Positions 16,881 through 25,627 of a DNA stretch of 64,000 nucleotides are shown here, one piece after another. The notes under the pieces were generated by a model, which had not been told where the DNA came from, ran no database searches, and saw only the letters and a program-made list of their open reading frames with translations. The translations under genes were made by a program, and so were the position numbers. Numbering within the stretch: the first letter of the stretch is position 1; the number at the start of each line of letters is the position of its first letter. The stretch comes from Rhodobiaceae bacterium UBA7804 (GTDB lineage: Bacteria; Pseudomonadota; Alphaproteobacteria; Parvibaculales; Parvibaculaceae), in assembly GCA_002480495.1 (NCBI GenBank), contig DLCG01000008.1, forward strand, positions 218,635 to 282,634, in the 5' to 3' direction.

Positions 16881-17075
16881 CAGGCTCCCCTCCTCTTTAA
16901 TTCCCCCGCCGGATTGCTTTCCCTCCCCGGAAAGCAGCCCGGACGACTTGTTTGTTCCGGGCACGGCAAGCGAATATGATGCTCCGTAGCGGAGCGGGTA
17001 ACAAGGGTTTCATCCGCGTACCGCGGGGGAAATACCCAGGCCGCAACCCACATTTTAGCGGAACATTCAAAGAGG

Positions 17076-18131
17076 GTGTCCAGCGCGGGCTGGAGAAACG
17101 GCATTTTGAGCAGAAAACTGTATCTTCATATCGGACCTCCAAAGACAGGTACGTCCGCTCTTCAGTGGTTCTTGCGCAAACAACGCGACTGCCTCCTTCA
17201 GTCCGGAATTCTTTACCCCGAGGACGACGCCCACAATTGGTCCTCGCATCGGCGTCTCGGGTTCGCACTGCGCCAGAAGAGAGATCCAAAGAACGGCGAC
17301 ATTCCTGACTTTGCCACCACGCTTCGGCACATCCGAGAACAGATCGACCGTTCGCAGGCCGATACCGTTATCCTGTCGTCGGAAGAATTTTTCGTCCTCA
17401 GACCTGAGTCCGTAGACCGCCTTATTGGGGCCTTTTCCGATTTCAGAACCTGCGCGATTTTCTATGCGAGACGCCAAGACGACGCATACGTCTCAAGCTT
17501 TACACAACGCATCAAAGTCCCGCGCCGGAGGCTGGTGGACTCGATCCATTCCTGCCTCGACCACCCTCCAAGGATGAGCCGCGGACTCGATTACAATCAA
17601 AGGGCCAGGATCTGGGCAAAATATCTGGGTAAAGACCGGATCATCCCGCGCCTCTACGACGAAGTTGACGACGTCCGAACGGATTTCATGAAACTGACCG
17701 GAAACGATAAACTCGTTGAACTGGCGGAAACTACAGAACCGGAAAGCTCCAACAGAAGTCCAACTCTGGAAGCCATTGAGCATATACGCGCCTTCAAAAT
17801 TGCGATCGACAACTCCCGTTTGTATGCACCAGCGAGCCGCACCCTTATCGATCATTTTTCCTGCGGGCAGAAACCGGGCGCACTGCTTTCCACAGACGAC
17901 CGGCGGCGCATACTCGAGTATTTCCGGACATCCAATGAAAAGTTCTTTTCTGATTTTCTAGGCGTGGAGAACAGGTTCGACCCCGCTCTTCTTTTGAGTG
18001 GCCCGAAAGCCGAACGGGTTCTCGTCGACACCTCCAATACAGTTGAACTGGTGGAGGAGCTGCTCCTACGCCGACGAAAAGCGAGATTGGAGGAGAAGGT
18101 CAGAGCGAGATCCGGCGTAGCCGAAACCTAG
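17076..18131 (+). CDS. P-loop sulfotransferase-like protein
   Basis: The 351-residue protein opens with LYLHIGPPKTGTSALQWFL, the 5'-phosphosulfate-binding loop of PAPS-dependent sulfotransferases. A later CAIFYARRQDDAYVSSF segment fits the 3'-phosphate-binding Arg/Ser site. Acceptor unknown. The GTG at 17076 is one start. A TTG at 17106 with GGAG ten bases upstream would place the P-loop at the very N-terminus, as usual for the family, and may be the true start. It stands alone, divergent from phaC and ending four bases into the convergent DUF1330 gene. Base composition looks less GC-rich than its neighbours. Confidence 0.7.
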   Translation: MSSAGWRNGILSRKLYLHIGPPKTGTSALQWFLRKQRDCLLQSGILYPEDDAHNWSSHRRLGFALRQKRDPKNGDIPDFATTLRHIREQIDRSQADTVILSSEEFFVLRPESVDRLIGAFSDFRTCAIFYARRQDDAYVSSFTQRIKVPRRRLVDSIHSCLDHPPRMSRGLDYNQRARIWAKYLGKDRIIPRLYDEVDDVRTDFMKLTGNDKLVELAETTEPESSNRSPTLEAIEHIRAFKIAIDNSRLYAPASRTLIDHFSCGQKPGALLSTDDRRRILEYFRTSNEKFFSDFLGVENRFDPALLLSGPKAERVLVDTSNTVELVEELLLRRRKARLEEKVRARSGVAET

Positions 18132-18544
18132 GCCGGGCGCACTCCGATATTGAGCTGGCCGGCGAGCCCCGCTTCGCGGTGAACCTCTATGGCGTGATAA
18201 TCCGGCGACATGATCATTTCCATGAAGGCTGCACGCGAGGGATACTCCACGAGGGCCACATGGTCCCAAAGTTCCTCGCACTCGCCAAGCATGAGTCCAT
18301 CCACCGTTCCACCGAAGACCATGCGGCCGCCCAGCTTCGAAACGAGCTTTGCAACCTCGATACCGTAGCGCATATAGGCCTCCTGACCGGAAAGATGCTC
18401 GTCCCGGCCATCGGGATAAGCGGCGCGTTCACGGAACTTGAGCAGGTTGACCATGACCACCGGGCCATCCTGTTCGGTACCCGCACGGGCAAAGAAGGAT
18501 TTGAGCTGCTCATCGGAGGGACGTAGCGAGTTCTCGAATTTCAT
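18128..18544 (-). CDS. DUF1330 domain protein
   Basis: This is a 138-residue cytoplasmic protein of the dimeric alpha-beta barrel DUF1330 family. The pattern is PVVMVNLLKFRERAAY at about 28-43, a central GGRMVFGGTVDG, then VALVEYPSRAAFMEMIMSPDYHAIEVHREAGL, which is characteristic. Biochemical role unknown; relatives are often thought to act on small lipid-like or aromatic molecules. Divergent from the DUF2855 gene across a 205-base region that contains a perfect inverted repeat, so both are likely under one regulator. Confidence 0.8.
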   Translation of the reverse strand: MKFENSLRPSDEQLKSFFARAGTEQDGPVVMVNLLKFRERAAYPDGRDEHLSGQEAYMRYGIEVAKLVSKLGGRMVFGGTVDGLMLGECEELWDHVALVEYPSRAAFMEMIMSPDYHAIEVHREAGLAGQLNIGVRPA

Positions 18545-18595
18545 ATCGCGCCTTTCTCCGGATCGCGCGATTGACGCCGACCCGGCACATCTTGT

Positions 18596-18616
18596 AATGA
18601 CATTTACAGTGTCATT
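18596..18616. promoter_or_regulatory. Perfect inverted repeat AATGACA-N7-TGTCATT, probable operator
   Basis: Seven-base arms are identical in inverse orientation around a 7-base centre, 21 bp in all. It lies in the divergent region between the DUF1330 and DUF2855 genes, just upstream of a candidate -35 box. Size and symmetry suit a TetR-family dimer, and such a gene lies at the far end of this cluster. Confidence 0.55.
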
Positions 18617-18619
18617 TTA

Positions 18620-18648
18620 TTGACTATATGCAAGATCCGGTCAAGATA
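18620..18648 (+). promoter_or_regulatory. Candidate promoter of the DUF2855 operon
   Basis: TTGACT (18620-18625) and AAGATA (18643-18648) are 17 bases apart. The -35 is strong and the -10 is moderate. The inverted repeat at 18596-18616 ends three bases before the -35. Confidence 0.35.
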
Positions 18649-18749
18649 TCCATCCGAGCTGGGCGAACCGCGACGGCCGCAACCAAATTCATGAAAACGG
18701 CGAACACAAAAGACAGAATGAACGCCGAGGATCAGCCAGGGAGGCAGAT

Positions 18750-19823
18750 ATGAGCATCGCGATACGGGAGTTCGTCGTAAACCGGCCCGATTACGGTCAA
18801 ACGAAATGGGTCGAACGAAGGGCGGAGGTCGAGGACGGCCAGGTTCTCGCGGAAATCGAGAAGTTTGCTCTTACCGCCAACAACATCACATATGCCGTCG
18901 CAGGCGACATGCTGAATTATTGGTCATTCTTTCCGGCCGAAGACGGCTGGGGGAAAATTCCGGTCTGGGGCTTCGCGCGTGTGGTCCAGTCGAAGTGCAA
19001 GGGCATCCCCGAAGGCGAACGCATCTACGGCTATCTGCCAATGGCGACGCACCTCGTGATGCAGCCGGAGAAAATCACAGAGGAGAACTTTCTCGATCTC
19101 TACAAGCAAAGGCGGGAACTGCATCCCGTCTATAACAGCTATACGAGGATCAAGGGCGTCCGGCCTCACGACGACCTCGAACCTGTGCTGAGGCCACTCT
19201 ATACGACATCCTTCCTGATCGACGACTGGCTCGACGACAACAATTTCTTTGGCGCGCAACAAATCCTCATTCTCAGTGCTTCGTCGAAAACGGGCCTGGG
19301 GCTTGCCTATGGGCTGCACAAGCGGCGCCCTGCCGGGCCCCGGGTGGTGGGCTTGACCTCGCCTTCCAACAAGCGCTTCGTCGAAAATCTTGGCTACTAC
19401 GATCACACGGTCGCCTATGGCGACATCGCCACGCTCGATTCCGGTGTGCCGACAACGGTGATCGACTTCGCCGGCGACGGCAATGTTCTTGCCGCCGTGC
19501 ATCGCCACTTCGGCGACAACATACTCGAAAGCACAACCGTCGGACTCTCGCATAAGGACGCTCCGCGCCCGCCGGCAGACCTGCCAGGCGCCAAGCCGCG
19601 CTTCTTCTTTGCTCCCGATCAGATGAAGAAGCGGACCGAAGAATGGGGACGCGACGGTTTCGACCGCAAGCTGCTCGAGAGCTGGAACGCCTATGCGGAG
19701 GCCTCCGGCAGCTGGATCAAGGTCGAGCATGGAACAGGCGAAGACGCTATCGCGAAAGTATACGCAGACATGCTTGCAGGCCGCATCAATCCGGCCGAGG
19801 GCCATCTTTTCAGCTTCAAATAA
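18750..19823 (+). CDS. DUF2855 family protein (MDR-like)
   Basis: The 357-residue protein matches the DUF2855 pattern: LTANNITYAVAGDMLNYWSFFP near residue 45, then IPVWGFARVVQS. A Rossmann-like centre follows (ILILSASSKTGLGLAYGL). The layout is like medium-chain quinone oxidoreductases with an altered cofactor region. Function unknown. The ATG follows GGGAGGCAGAT. It is 34 bases upstream of the glutathione-transferase-like gene, with which it forms an operon. Confidence 0.78.
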   Translation: MSIAIREFVVNRPDYGQTKWVERRAEVEDGQVLAEIEKFALTANNITYAVAGDMLNYWSFFPAEDGWGKIPVWGFARVVQSKCKGIPEGERIYGYLPMATHLVMQPEKITEENFLDLYKQRRELHPVYNSYTRIKGVRPHDDLEPVLRPLYTTSFLIDDWLDDNNFFGAQQILILSASSKTGLGLAYGLHKRRPAGPRVVGLTSPSNKRFVENLGYYDHTVAYGDIATLDSGVPTTVIDFAGDGNVLAAVHRHFGDNILESTTVGLSHKDAPRPPADLPGAKPRFFFAPDQMKKRTEEWGRDGFDRKLLESWNAYAEASGSWIKVEHGTGEDAIAKVYADMLAGRINPAEGHLFSFK

Positions 19824-19857
19824 GCGCGGCCAGAACACGAATGACAGGAGCAAAGCA

Positions 19858-20889
19858 ATGACGCTTGAGACCCCCCTGCTGCTGAGCGGCGCCCCCGGCT
19901 CGCCCTATACACGCAAGATGCTCGCGGTACTGCGCTACCGCCATATTCCCTACCGTTTTCTGCTTACGGGCCACGACATTCCGAAGGAGCTTCCGGCGCC
20001 GAAGGTCGCTCTCCTGCCTACCTTCTATCTCAGGGAGAAAGGCGGCGAGTATCAAGCCGCGGTGGACTCCACACCGCTCATTCGCCGTTTCGAGAGCGAG
20101 TTCAACGGGCGATCGGTTGTTCCCGGTGATCCCGTCGTGGAATTCATCGACTACCTGCTGGAAGACTATGCCGATGAATGGCTAACCAAGGCGATGTTCC
20201 ATTATCGCTGGTACTACAAGCCCGACATCGAGCGGGCGGCCGCCATCCTGCCCCGCTGGCGAGGGATTTCCGCGCCGGAAGAAGAAATGCTGAAGATGGG
20301 CAAGATTTTTGCCGACCGGCAGATTTCGCGTCTCTATGTCGTCGGATCCAACGACACGACCGCTCCCGTCATCGAAGCAAGCTATCTTCGTTATCTCGAC
20401 GCAATGAAAGCCCTGCTCGAAACCCAGCCCTTCATCATGGGCAGACGGCCGGGCGGCAGCGACTTCGGTGCCTATGGCCAGCTCACTCAGCTGAGCCACT
20501 TCGATCCGACGCCCATGGAGGAGACACTTCGCAGGGCGCCGCGCGTCTTCGCCTGGGTCGATCTTGTCGAAGACCTGTCCGGCCTTGAACCCGGCGAAGA
20601 CGACTGGATGAAGAAGGATGCAATTCCCGATGCAATCCGCGGATTACTCGGCGAAGTCGGCCGTGTCTATGTGCCTGCGCTCCGCGCCAACGCAAAAGCG
20701 CTGATGGAGGGCGCCGAGCAAGTCGAGACCGAGATCGACGGAAAACGCTGGGTGCAGCAGCCTTTCCCCTATCAGGGAAAGTGCCTGCAGTGGCTGCGGG
20801 AAAAACATGCCGCACTGGGCAACGCCGATCGAAAAGCGGTGAACGACATCATCGCCGGCACAGGCTGCGAAAAGCTCTTCGAAGATTGA
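19858..20889 (+). CDS. Glutathione S-transferase family protein
   Basis: The 343-residue protein starts with a thioredoxin-fold GST N-domain (LLLSGAPGSPYTRKMLAVLRY, with SPYTRK as the likely glutathione-contacting turn). An all-helical C-domain includes GRRPGGSDFGAYGQLTQL. It is longer than usual GSTs (200-230 residues), with an extra helical C-terminus. ATG at 19858; the same frame is open further upstream only because of read-through. The substrate is unknown. Operon with DUF2855 and convergent with the TetR gene. Confidence 0.78.
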   Translation: MTLETPLLLSGAPGSPYTRKMLAVLRYRHIPYRFLLTGHDIPKELPAPKVALLPTFYLREKGGEYQAAVDSTPLIRRFESEFNGRSVVPGDPVVEFIDYLLEDYADEWLTKAMFHYRWYYKPDIERAAAILPRWRGISAPEEEMLKMGKIFADRQISRLYVVGSNDTTAPVIEASYLRYLDAMKALLETQPFIMGRRPGGSDFGAYGQLTQLSHFDPTPMEETLRRAPRVFAWVDLVEDLSGLEPGEDDWMKKDAIPDAIRGLLGEVGRVYVPALRANAKALMEGAEQVETEIDGKRWVQQPFPYQGKCLQWLREKHAALGNADRKAVNDIIAGTGCEKLFED

Positions 20890-20904
20890 ACTCTTGCTGC
20901 CGCG

Positions 20905-21498
20905 CTACTGCTTCTCGCCGATCAGAAGCGCGGCAGTCATCTCGACGACGCGCCTTGCCTGCGAAATCGACAAGCGCTGATCCGAACGGAGACGCTTCCA
21001 GAAGTCAAAGCTGAGCACGGCGTCGAGCGCGTCGATCGTCGTCTTGTCCTTGCGAATTGCCGGCGGCAATGCGGAACGCATGATATCGCGAAAAGCGGTA
21101 TTCATGCGGTGCCGTTCTTCGGCGAGATAGGGCGAGCGATGGGCATTCGCGTCCGCTGCCGTGCGGAACGGCATGATACGCTCGAACAGCTTCACCCGGC
21201 GGTCGATCATCTCCATGACAATTTCCTCCAACGTGCCCGTTGGAGGCGGGAGCTGCAACATGGGCGCGACATCGGCAAAGATCAGGTCTCCGATCTCGCG
21301 GTACAAGCTCTCCATATCGTCGAAGTGACGAAAGACGCTCCTGAGACCTACATCGGCACGCGCGGCGACCTCTTCCGCACGAGGCGAAACTGTGCCTTCA
21401 CGTACGAGATCACGCATCGCCTCGACGATGCGGCGCCGGCTGGCCGCACTGCGCAGACGTCGACCGTCCGGCTTCTGCTTTGCTTGAGTTGAATTCAT
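20905..21498 (-). CDS. TetR-family transcriptional regulator
   Basis: This 197-residue protein has an N-terminal helix-turn-helix (SRRRIVEAMRDLV, then PRAEEVAARADVGLRSVFRHF), the usual TetR arrangement, and a variable helical ligand domain. I chose the ATG at 21498; an in-frame ATG at 21564 lies upstream of a possible -10 element and is less likely. It lies at the end of the DUF2855-GST operon in convergent orientation. It is the obvious candidate to bind the inverted repeat at 18596-18616, though no second copy of that repeat is seen at its own start. Confidence 0.85.
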   Translation of the reverse strand: MNSTQAKQKPDGRRLRSAASRRRIVEAMRDLVREGTVSPRAEEVAARADVGLRSVFRHFDDMESLYREIGDLIFADVAPMLQLPPPTGTLEEIVMEMIDRRVKLFERIMPFRTAADANAHRSPYLAEERHRMNTAFRDIMRSALPPAIRKDKTTIDALDAVLSFDFWKRLRSDQRLSISQARRVVEMTAALLIGEKQ

Positions 21499-21596
21499 GA
21501 CAGGGACTCGCGGAAGTATTATGGCCTCGTCAGCATCATCCCAAAGCGGAGAGGGAAAAGCCACACGCTAATCGCCGCAGTGCAAATAAATTGGCA

Positions 21597-23207
21597 TTAA
21601 TGGTGTCCATTTTCCAGAGCGCGTCTTATCCTCCGGAGAATGACACGGCGAGACTTGTCATCAGCCGCCTTGTCGAGCTCCTCCTCGATATCGAGCCAGA
21701 GTCTGGACAGATCGTTGTGCCAGTCCTGATGACCGACCATCTCCGGCTGAAGACGCCGTGGAGAAGGTCTTTCACGCGCCTCCGGCGACTCCGCAAGAAG
21801 ATCGAAGACCGTATCCAGTTCAGGCGAAAATATGCGGTCTCCATCGAGGCCCCTGCTCGACAGGCGCTCATGGAGCCCGGCAATCCCCTCCTCCTCGCCA
21901 TGGACGAGAATAATTCCCCGCGAGACGGGCCCCCGGGCTTCCACCCAGTCGGCAAGTCCCGGCCCGTCGGCATGGCCGGAATAGATGTCCAGCGTGCGAA
22001 TACGCGCGCGAACCTTTACCTCCTCGCCCTGAATGCGGACAGCGCTCGCCCCATTCTGAAGAATACGGCCGAGCGTTCCTTCCGCCTGATAGCCGACCAT
22101 CAGCACAGTGGCGTTGGCACGCCACAGATTATTCTTCAAATGATGCCGAATACGGCCTGCGTCGCACATTCCGCTTGCCGCCACGACGATATGACTTCCA
22201 TCGATCCGTTCAATCATCATGCTTTCCTGGACCGACTCCGTTGTCCGCAGCATGGGGGAGCGCATGGCATGACGGAAAGCTTCGCCGTCCTCCAGCTCAT
22301 GCGCATGATCGATGAAAACCTCGGTCGCGCGGATCGCCAAGGGTGAGTCGAGGAAGATCGGAACCTGGGGGATGCGGCGACTCTTTGCCAGGGCAAGAAG
22401 GTCCGAAAGCAGTTCCTGCGTCCGCTCGACAGCGAAGGAAGGGATGATAAGCACCCCTTTCGCCTTCAATGCCTCATTTGCTTCCGCCGCCAGAAGGTCG
22501 CGACGGGACTCCAGCGTCATTGCAGGGCGCTCACGCGCGCCGTAGGTCGCCTCGCATATCAGATAATCCAGATCGCGCGGTGCTTCCGGTGTGGGGTGGA
22601 AGCTCGTCACCTCCGGACCCACGTCTCCCGAGAAGAGAAGACGCATCTGCCGGGGCGAGGCAAGCCCGGTGGATATCTCGATCTCGATAGAAGCCGACCC
22701 CAGAATATGCCCCGCGTTCCAGTACCTGACGCGAATACCTTCCGCAGGCTCCATCCATGTGTCATAGGCGACGGGACTGAACGCCTGAAGCGCGGCCTCG
22801 GCATCTTCGATTGTATAGATCGGCGTTACCTCGGGGCGGCCGCGGCGGGCGTTGCGCCTGTTCAGCTGTTCGACTTCCGATTCCTGGATGTGGGCGGAGT
22901 CCGGCAGCATGCATGTCAGGAGATCGATCGTGGCATGGGTCGCATATATCGGACCGGCGAAGCCATGCTTGACGAGCTTCGGAATAAGACCGGAATGATC
23001 GATGTGAGCATGCGTCAGAAGAACGAAGTCGATTTCCTCGGGCTTGAAGGGAAAGTCGCCATAGTTCAGCGCCTTCAGCGTTTTGGAACCCTGAAACATT
23101 CCGCAGTCGACCAGAAAGCGGTTATCACCGGACTGAAGCAGGTAGCAGGATCCGGTGACCGTATGGGCTGCACCGTGGACATGCAGGGAAATCGGCATCT
23201 TTCTCAC
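21597..23207 (-). CDS. Metallo-beta-lactamase/beta-CASP ribonuclease-like protein
   Basis: This 536-residue protein resembles the CPSF73-like RNA nucleases. The metal-binding motifs are HAHIDHSG (about 66-73), LLFSGDVG, and the beta-CASP C-terminal YSGHADGPGLADW. A GAAHTVTGSCYLL start is characteristic of bacterial YSH1/CPSF-type members. Expected activity is endo- or 5'-exonucleolytic RNA cleavage in the cytoplasm. The start overlaps the PRPP synthetase stop by 4 bp. It is the last gene of the run that contains AMP phosphorylase, so released nucleotides could feed that enzyme. The tail (about 480-536) is charged and helical. Confidence 0.85.
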   Translation of the reverse strand: MRKMPISLHVHGAAHTVTGSCYLLQSGDNRFLVDCGMFQGSKTLKALNYGDFPFKPEEIDFVLLTHAHIDHSGLIPKLVKHGFAGPIYATHATIDLLTCMLPDSAHIQESEVEQLNRRNARRGRPEVTPIYTIEDAEAALQAFSPVAYDTWMEPAEGIRVRYWNAGHILGSASIEIEISTGLASPRQMRLLFSGDVGPEVTSFHPTPEAPRDLDYLICEATYGARERPAMTLESRRDLLAAEANEALKAKGVLIIPSFAVERTQELLSDLLALAKSRRIPQVPIFLDSPLAIRATEVFIDHAHELEDGEAFRHAMRSPMLRTTESVQESMMIERIDGSHIVVAASGMCDAGRIRHHLKNNLWRANATVLMVGYQAEGTLGRILQNGASAVRIQGEEVKVRARIRTLDIYSGHADGPGLADWVEARGPVSRGIILVHGEEEGIAGLHERLSSRGLDGDRIFSPELDTVFDLLAESPEARERPSPRRLQPEMVGHQDWHNDLSRLWLDIEEELDKAADDKSRRVILRRIRRALENGHH

Positions 23208-24100
23208 TCGCTCAGTTCACGGCGCAAAGCATTCGACAGAAGCGCCGCAAGAGAAATTGCATTTGTTGGGTGAGGTACGGAGGTGGTCGACCAGACCCGC
23301 TCGGCGCCGGAAAACATCATGCGCTCGAAAACCGCATCATCGAAAAGCGCATGCGTTATCGCAACGTGAACAGATGACGCACCGCGGTCCCTCATTGCGG
23401 CGATGGCCGAAAGGATCGTCCCTCCGCTTGAAACGATGTCGTCCGCAACGAGCACTGCCTTGCCTTTCACGTCGATCTCTTCACCGAAAGAAATTTCGAC
23501 ATCCCGATCCCCTCGCCTGATCTTTCGTCCGGTGAAAGACGGCGCATTCAGAACGTCGGCAACGCGAGCGACCCATTGGGCGGACTCTTCGTCAGGCCCG
23601 ACAACGACGCATTGTCCAGCCAGCCCCTGGCGTGCCGCGAAATGCGCGATGGTCTCCGCGGCGAAAAGATTTTCCGCCTCGATTTGGGGAAAGACCTCCG
23701 AAACAGACGAGACGCGATGAAGATGGGCGTCGACGGTTACGATCCTGTCGAACAATGCCGAAAGCAGGCGAGCGACCGCCTGCTGACTGACCGCCTCTCC
23801 CTCATGGAACGCCTTGTCCTGCCGCATGTAGCAAAGATATGGCGCGACGAGAATGAGACGCTCGGCACCTCCCCGCCGCAATGCATCCACTGCAAGCATG
23901 AGCTCAACGAGCTTCCCGTTCGGACGATCGAGAGGACAATAAACGAGCGCGGTTCTGGCGGGCGCCGATACGCGAACCCGGCTTTCGCCATCGGGAAAGA
24001 CATGAACATCAATCCGCGACAGGTTGATCCCAAGCGTCTCAGCAAGCTCGGAAGCGTGCGTGGCGCCATGATCAAAAGAATAAACAGCAGACCGCATCAT
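23204..24100 (-). CDS. Ribose-phosphate pyrophosphokinase, archaeal-like
   Basis: The 298-residue protein has the PRPP synthetase layout: FPDGESRVRV near residue 35, APYLCYMRQDK (ATP site), and the ribose-phosphate loop VADDIVSSGGTI near 215-226. Where common bacterial enzymes have SPDHGG it has GPDEESAQWVARVA. Where they have a KRRP flexible loop it has GRKIRRGDRDVEI. Both features resemble the archaeal (class III) enzymes, which use ADP or ATP and escape allosteric control. It overlaps both neighbours by 4 bp (ATGA). It is probably not the housekeeping Prs; it may serve the NMP pathway of this operon. Confidence 0.83.
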   Translation of the reverse strand: MMRSAVYSFDHGATHASELAETLGINLSRIDVHVFPDGESRVRVSAPARTALVYCPLDRPNGKLVELMLAVDALRRGGAERLILVAPYLCYMRQDKAFHEGEAVSQQAVARLLSALFDRIVTVDAHLHRVSSVSEVFPQIEAENLFAAETIAHFAARQGLAGQCVVVGPDEESAQWVARVADVLNAPSFTGRKIRRGDRDVEISFGEEIDVKGKAVLVADDIVSSGGTILSAIAAMRDRGASSVHVAITHALFDDAVFERMMFSGAERVWSTTSVPHPTNAISLAALLSNALRRELSE

Positions 24101-25614
24101 TCGAGCGCCCTGGACGGGATTCCGGCGCTGGCGAGGGAAAATCCATTCGATTGCTCCGCTGCCTCGACGGCGAAATTGAAGTGAGACTCGCCCGCTGAAT
24201 AAATCCTGTAAAGCGGTTCGCCTGCTTCCACGCGGTCGCCGATCCGCTTCAGCACGTCGATACCCGCACCTCGATCCAGCGGGGCGCCGGCGAGGCGCGC
24301 AAGCTGAGCGATCCGCAGGCAGTCCACCGAGGCCACGACACCATCGGCATGAGCCAGAACTTCCGCTTTCAGGGGGCCGGGGGAAGGGGTTGTCGCGGCC
24401 CGCCCCTGAGCTTCGATGATCTTCTGCATGGATGACATCGCAGCACCGCTATCGAGGAGATGGCGCGCACGTTCATATCCCGTTCCGCCCCGCACCGCAG
24501 GGTCGTACTCGATCACGCGAGCGGCGAGCTGCAGAGACTTCTCCCGAAGGTCGGCGGGTGCCGACGTATCTCCGGCCAGCACCGCCATGACATCACGCGC
24601 CTCCAGCACCGGCCCAATTCCCCGCCCGATGGGCTGCGAACCGTCGGTCACGACAATTTCGACATGCAGATCCATCCGATCCGCGACAAACTCGAACAGT
24701 TTGCGCAACCGCATGGCCTCCATCGCATCGCGCACCTTGGCCGTCGGCCCGAGAGGCAAGTCGATCACGAGATGGGTGGAACCGGCCGACTTCTTCTTGG
24801 ACATGATGGAGGCGACCATCTGCTCGCGCGTGTCGAGGTTCAAAGGACGTTCGACACCGATCAGAATGTCGTCGGCGGGCGACAAGTTCACATGCCCGCC
24901 CCAGACGAGGCATGCGTTGCACTCCCCTACGACCTGCTTCATTTCATCGATCGTCAGGTCGACGCGGGCAAGGACCTCCATCGTATCGGCCGTTCCCGCA
25001 GGCGAGGTGATTGCCCGGGAGGACGTCTTGGGCATGGTGAATCCATGCGCCGCCACTATCGGCACGACGATCATCGATGTCCTGTTACCGGGAATGCCGC
25101 CGATACAATGCTTGTCGACGACAATGGGCGCATCCCATTTGAGCGATGTACCGGCACTCGCCATTGCAAAAGTCAGATGGAGGAGTTCATCCGTAGACAG
25201 AAACCCCGCACACGCCACCAGAAAGGCAGCGATTTCCATGTCGGAATAGCGGTATCCGACGATGTCCTGCACTATGGCTTCGATTTGGTGCCGACTGAGT
25301 GTTTCACCGCCGATCTTGGTGCGCACATAGTCCAGGCTCTGCGGGCTGCGCGCGGGGGAAATCGAGACGGCATCGCCTTCGGCGAGCCCCATACGACGGA
25401 AGGCAGGTTCCGTCAGCCCTATCTCGTCGGGCCCCACCACCGACAGATCGTGACAGATATCGAGGCTGGCAATGATGGAGCGGCCATCATGCTGCACTTC
25501 TAGACGCTTGAAGGCCTGAAAGGCTTCCGGCCTCAGGGCCGCACAATTCGAAGCGAGAACGGCCACATTTTCGCGCAACGTGTCCAGCGGAATACGTCGA
25601 ATTCTGAGCCGCAT
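24097..25614 (-). CDS. AMP phosphorylase (thymidine phosphorylase family), archaeal type
   Basis: The 505-residue protein is longer than thymidine phosphorylase (about 440) because of an extra N-terminal domain of about 85 residues. Archaeal AMP phosphorylases also have this domain and use it to oligomerise. The catalytic region reads KHCIGGIPGNRTS then PKTSSRAITSPAGTADTMEVL, close to the archaeal pattern. Expected reaction: nucleoside 5'-monophosphate + Pi to base + ribose 1,5-bisphosphate. The ATG at 25614 lies 13 bases after the amidohydrolase stop; a longer upstream reading is not needed. No ribose-1,5-bisphosphate isomerase or RuBisCO gene is in the window. NCBI-style names may simply say thymidine phosphorylase. 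Confidence 0.85.
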   Translation of the reverse strand: MRLRIRRIPLDTLRENVAVLASNCAALRPEAFQAFKRLEVQHDGRSIIASLDICHDLSVVGPDEIGLTEPAFRRMGLAEGDAVSISPARSPQSLDYVRTKIGGETLSRHQIEAIVQDIVGYRYSDMEIAAFLVACAGFLSTDELLHLTFAMASAGTSLKWDAPIVVDKHCIGGIPGNRTSMIVVPIVAAHGFTMPKTSSRAITSPAGTADTMEVLARVDLTIDEMKQVVGECNACLVWGGHVNLSPADDILIGVERPLNLDTREQMVASIMSKKKSAGSTHLVIDLPLGPTAKVRDAMEAMRLRKLFEFVADRMDLHVEIVVTDGSQPIGRGIGPVLEARDVMAVLAGDTSAPADLREKSLQLAARVIEYDPAVRGGTGYERARHLLDSGAAMSSMQKIIEAQGRAATTPSPGPLKAEVLAHADGVVASVDCLRIAQLARLAGAPLDRGAGIDVLKRIGDRVEAGEPLYRIYSAGESHFNFAVEAAEQSNGFSLASAGIPSRALE

Positions 25615-25627
25615 ATCCTGTCCATTC

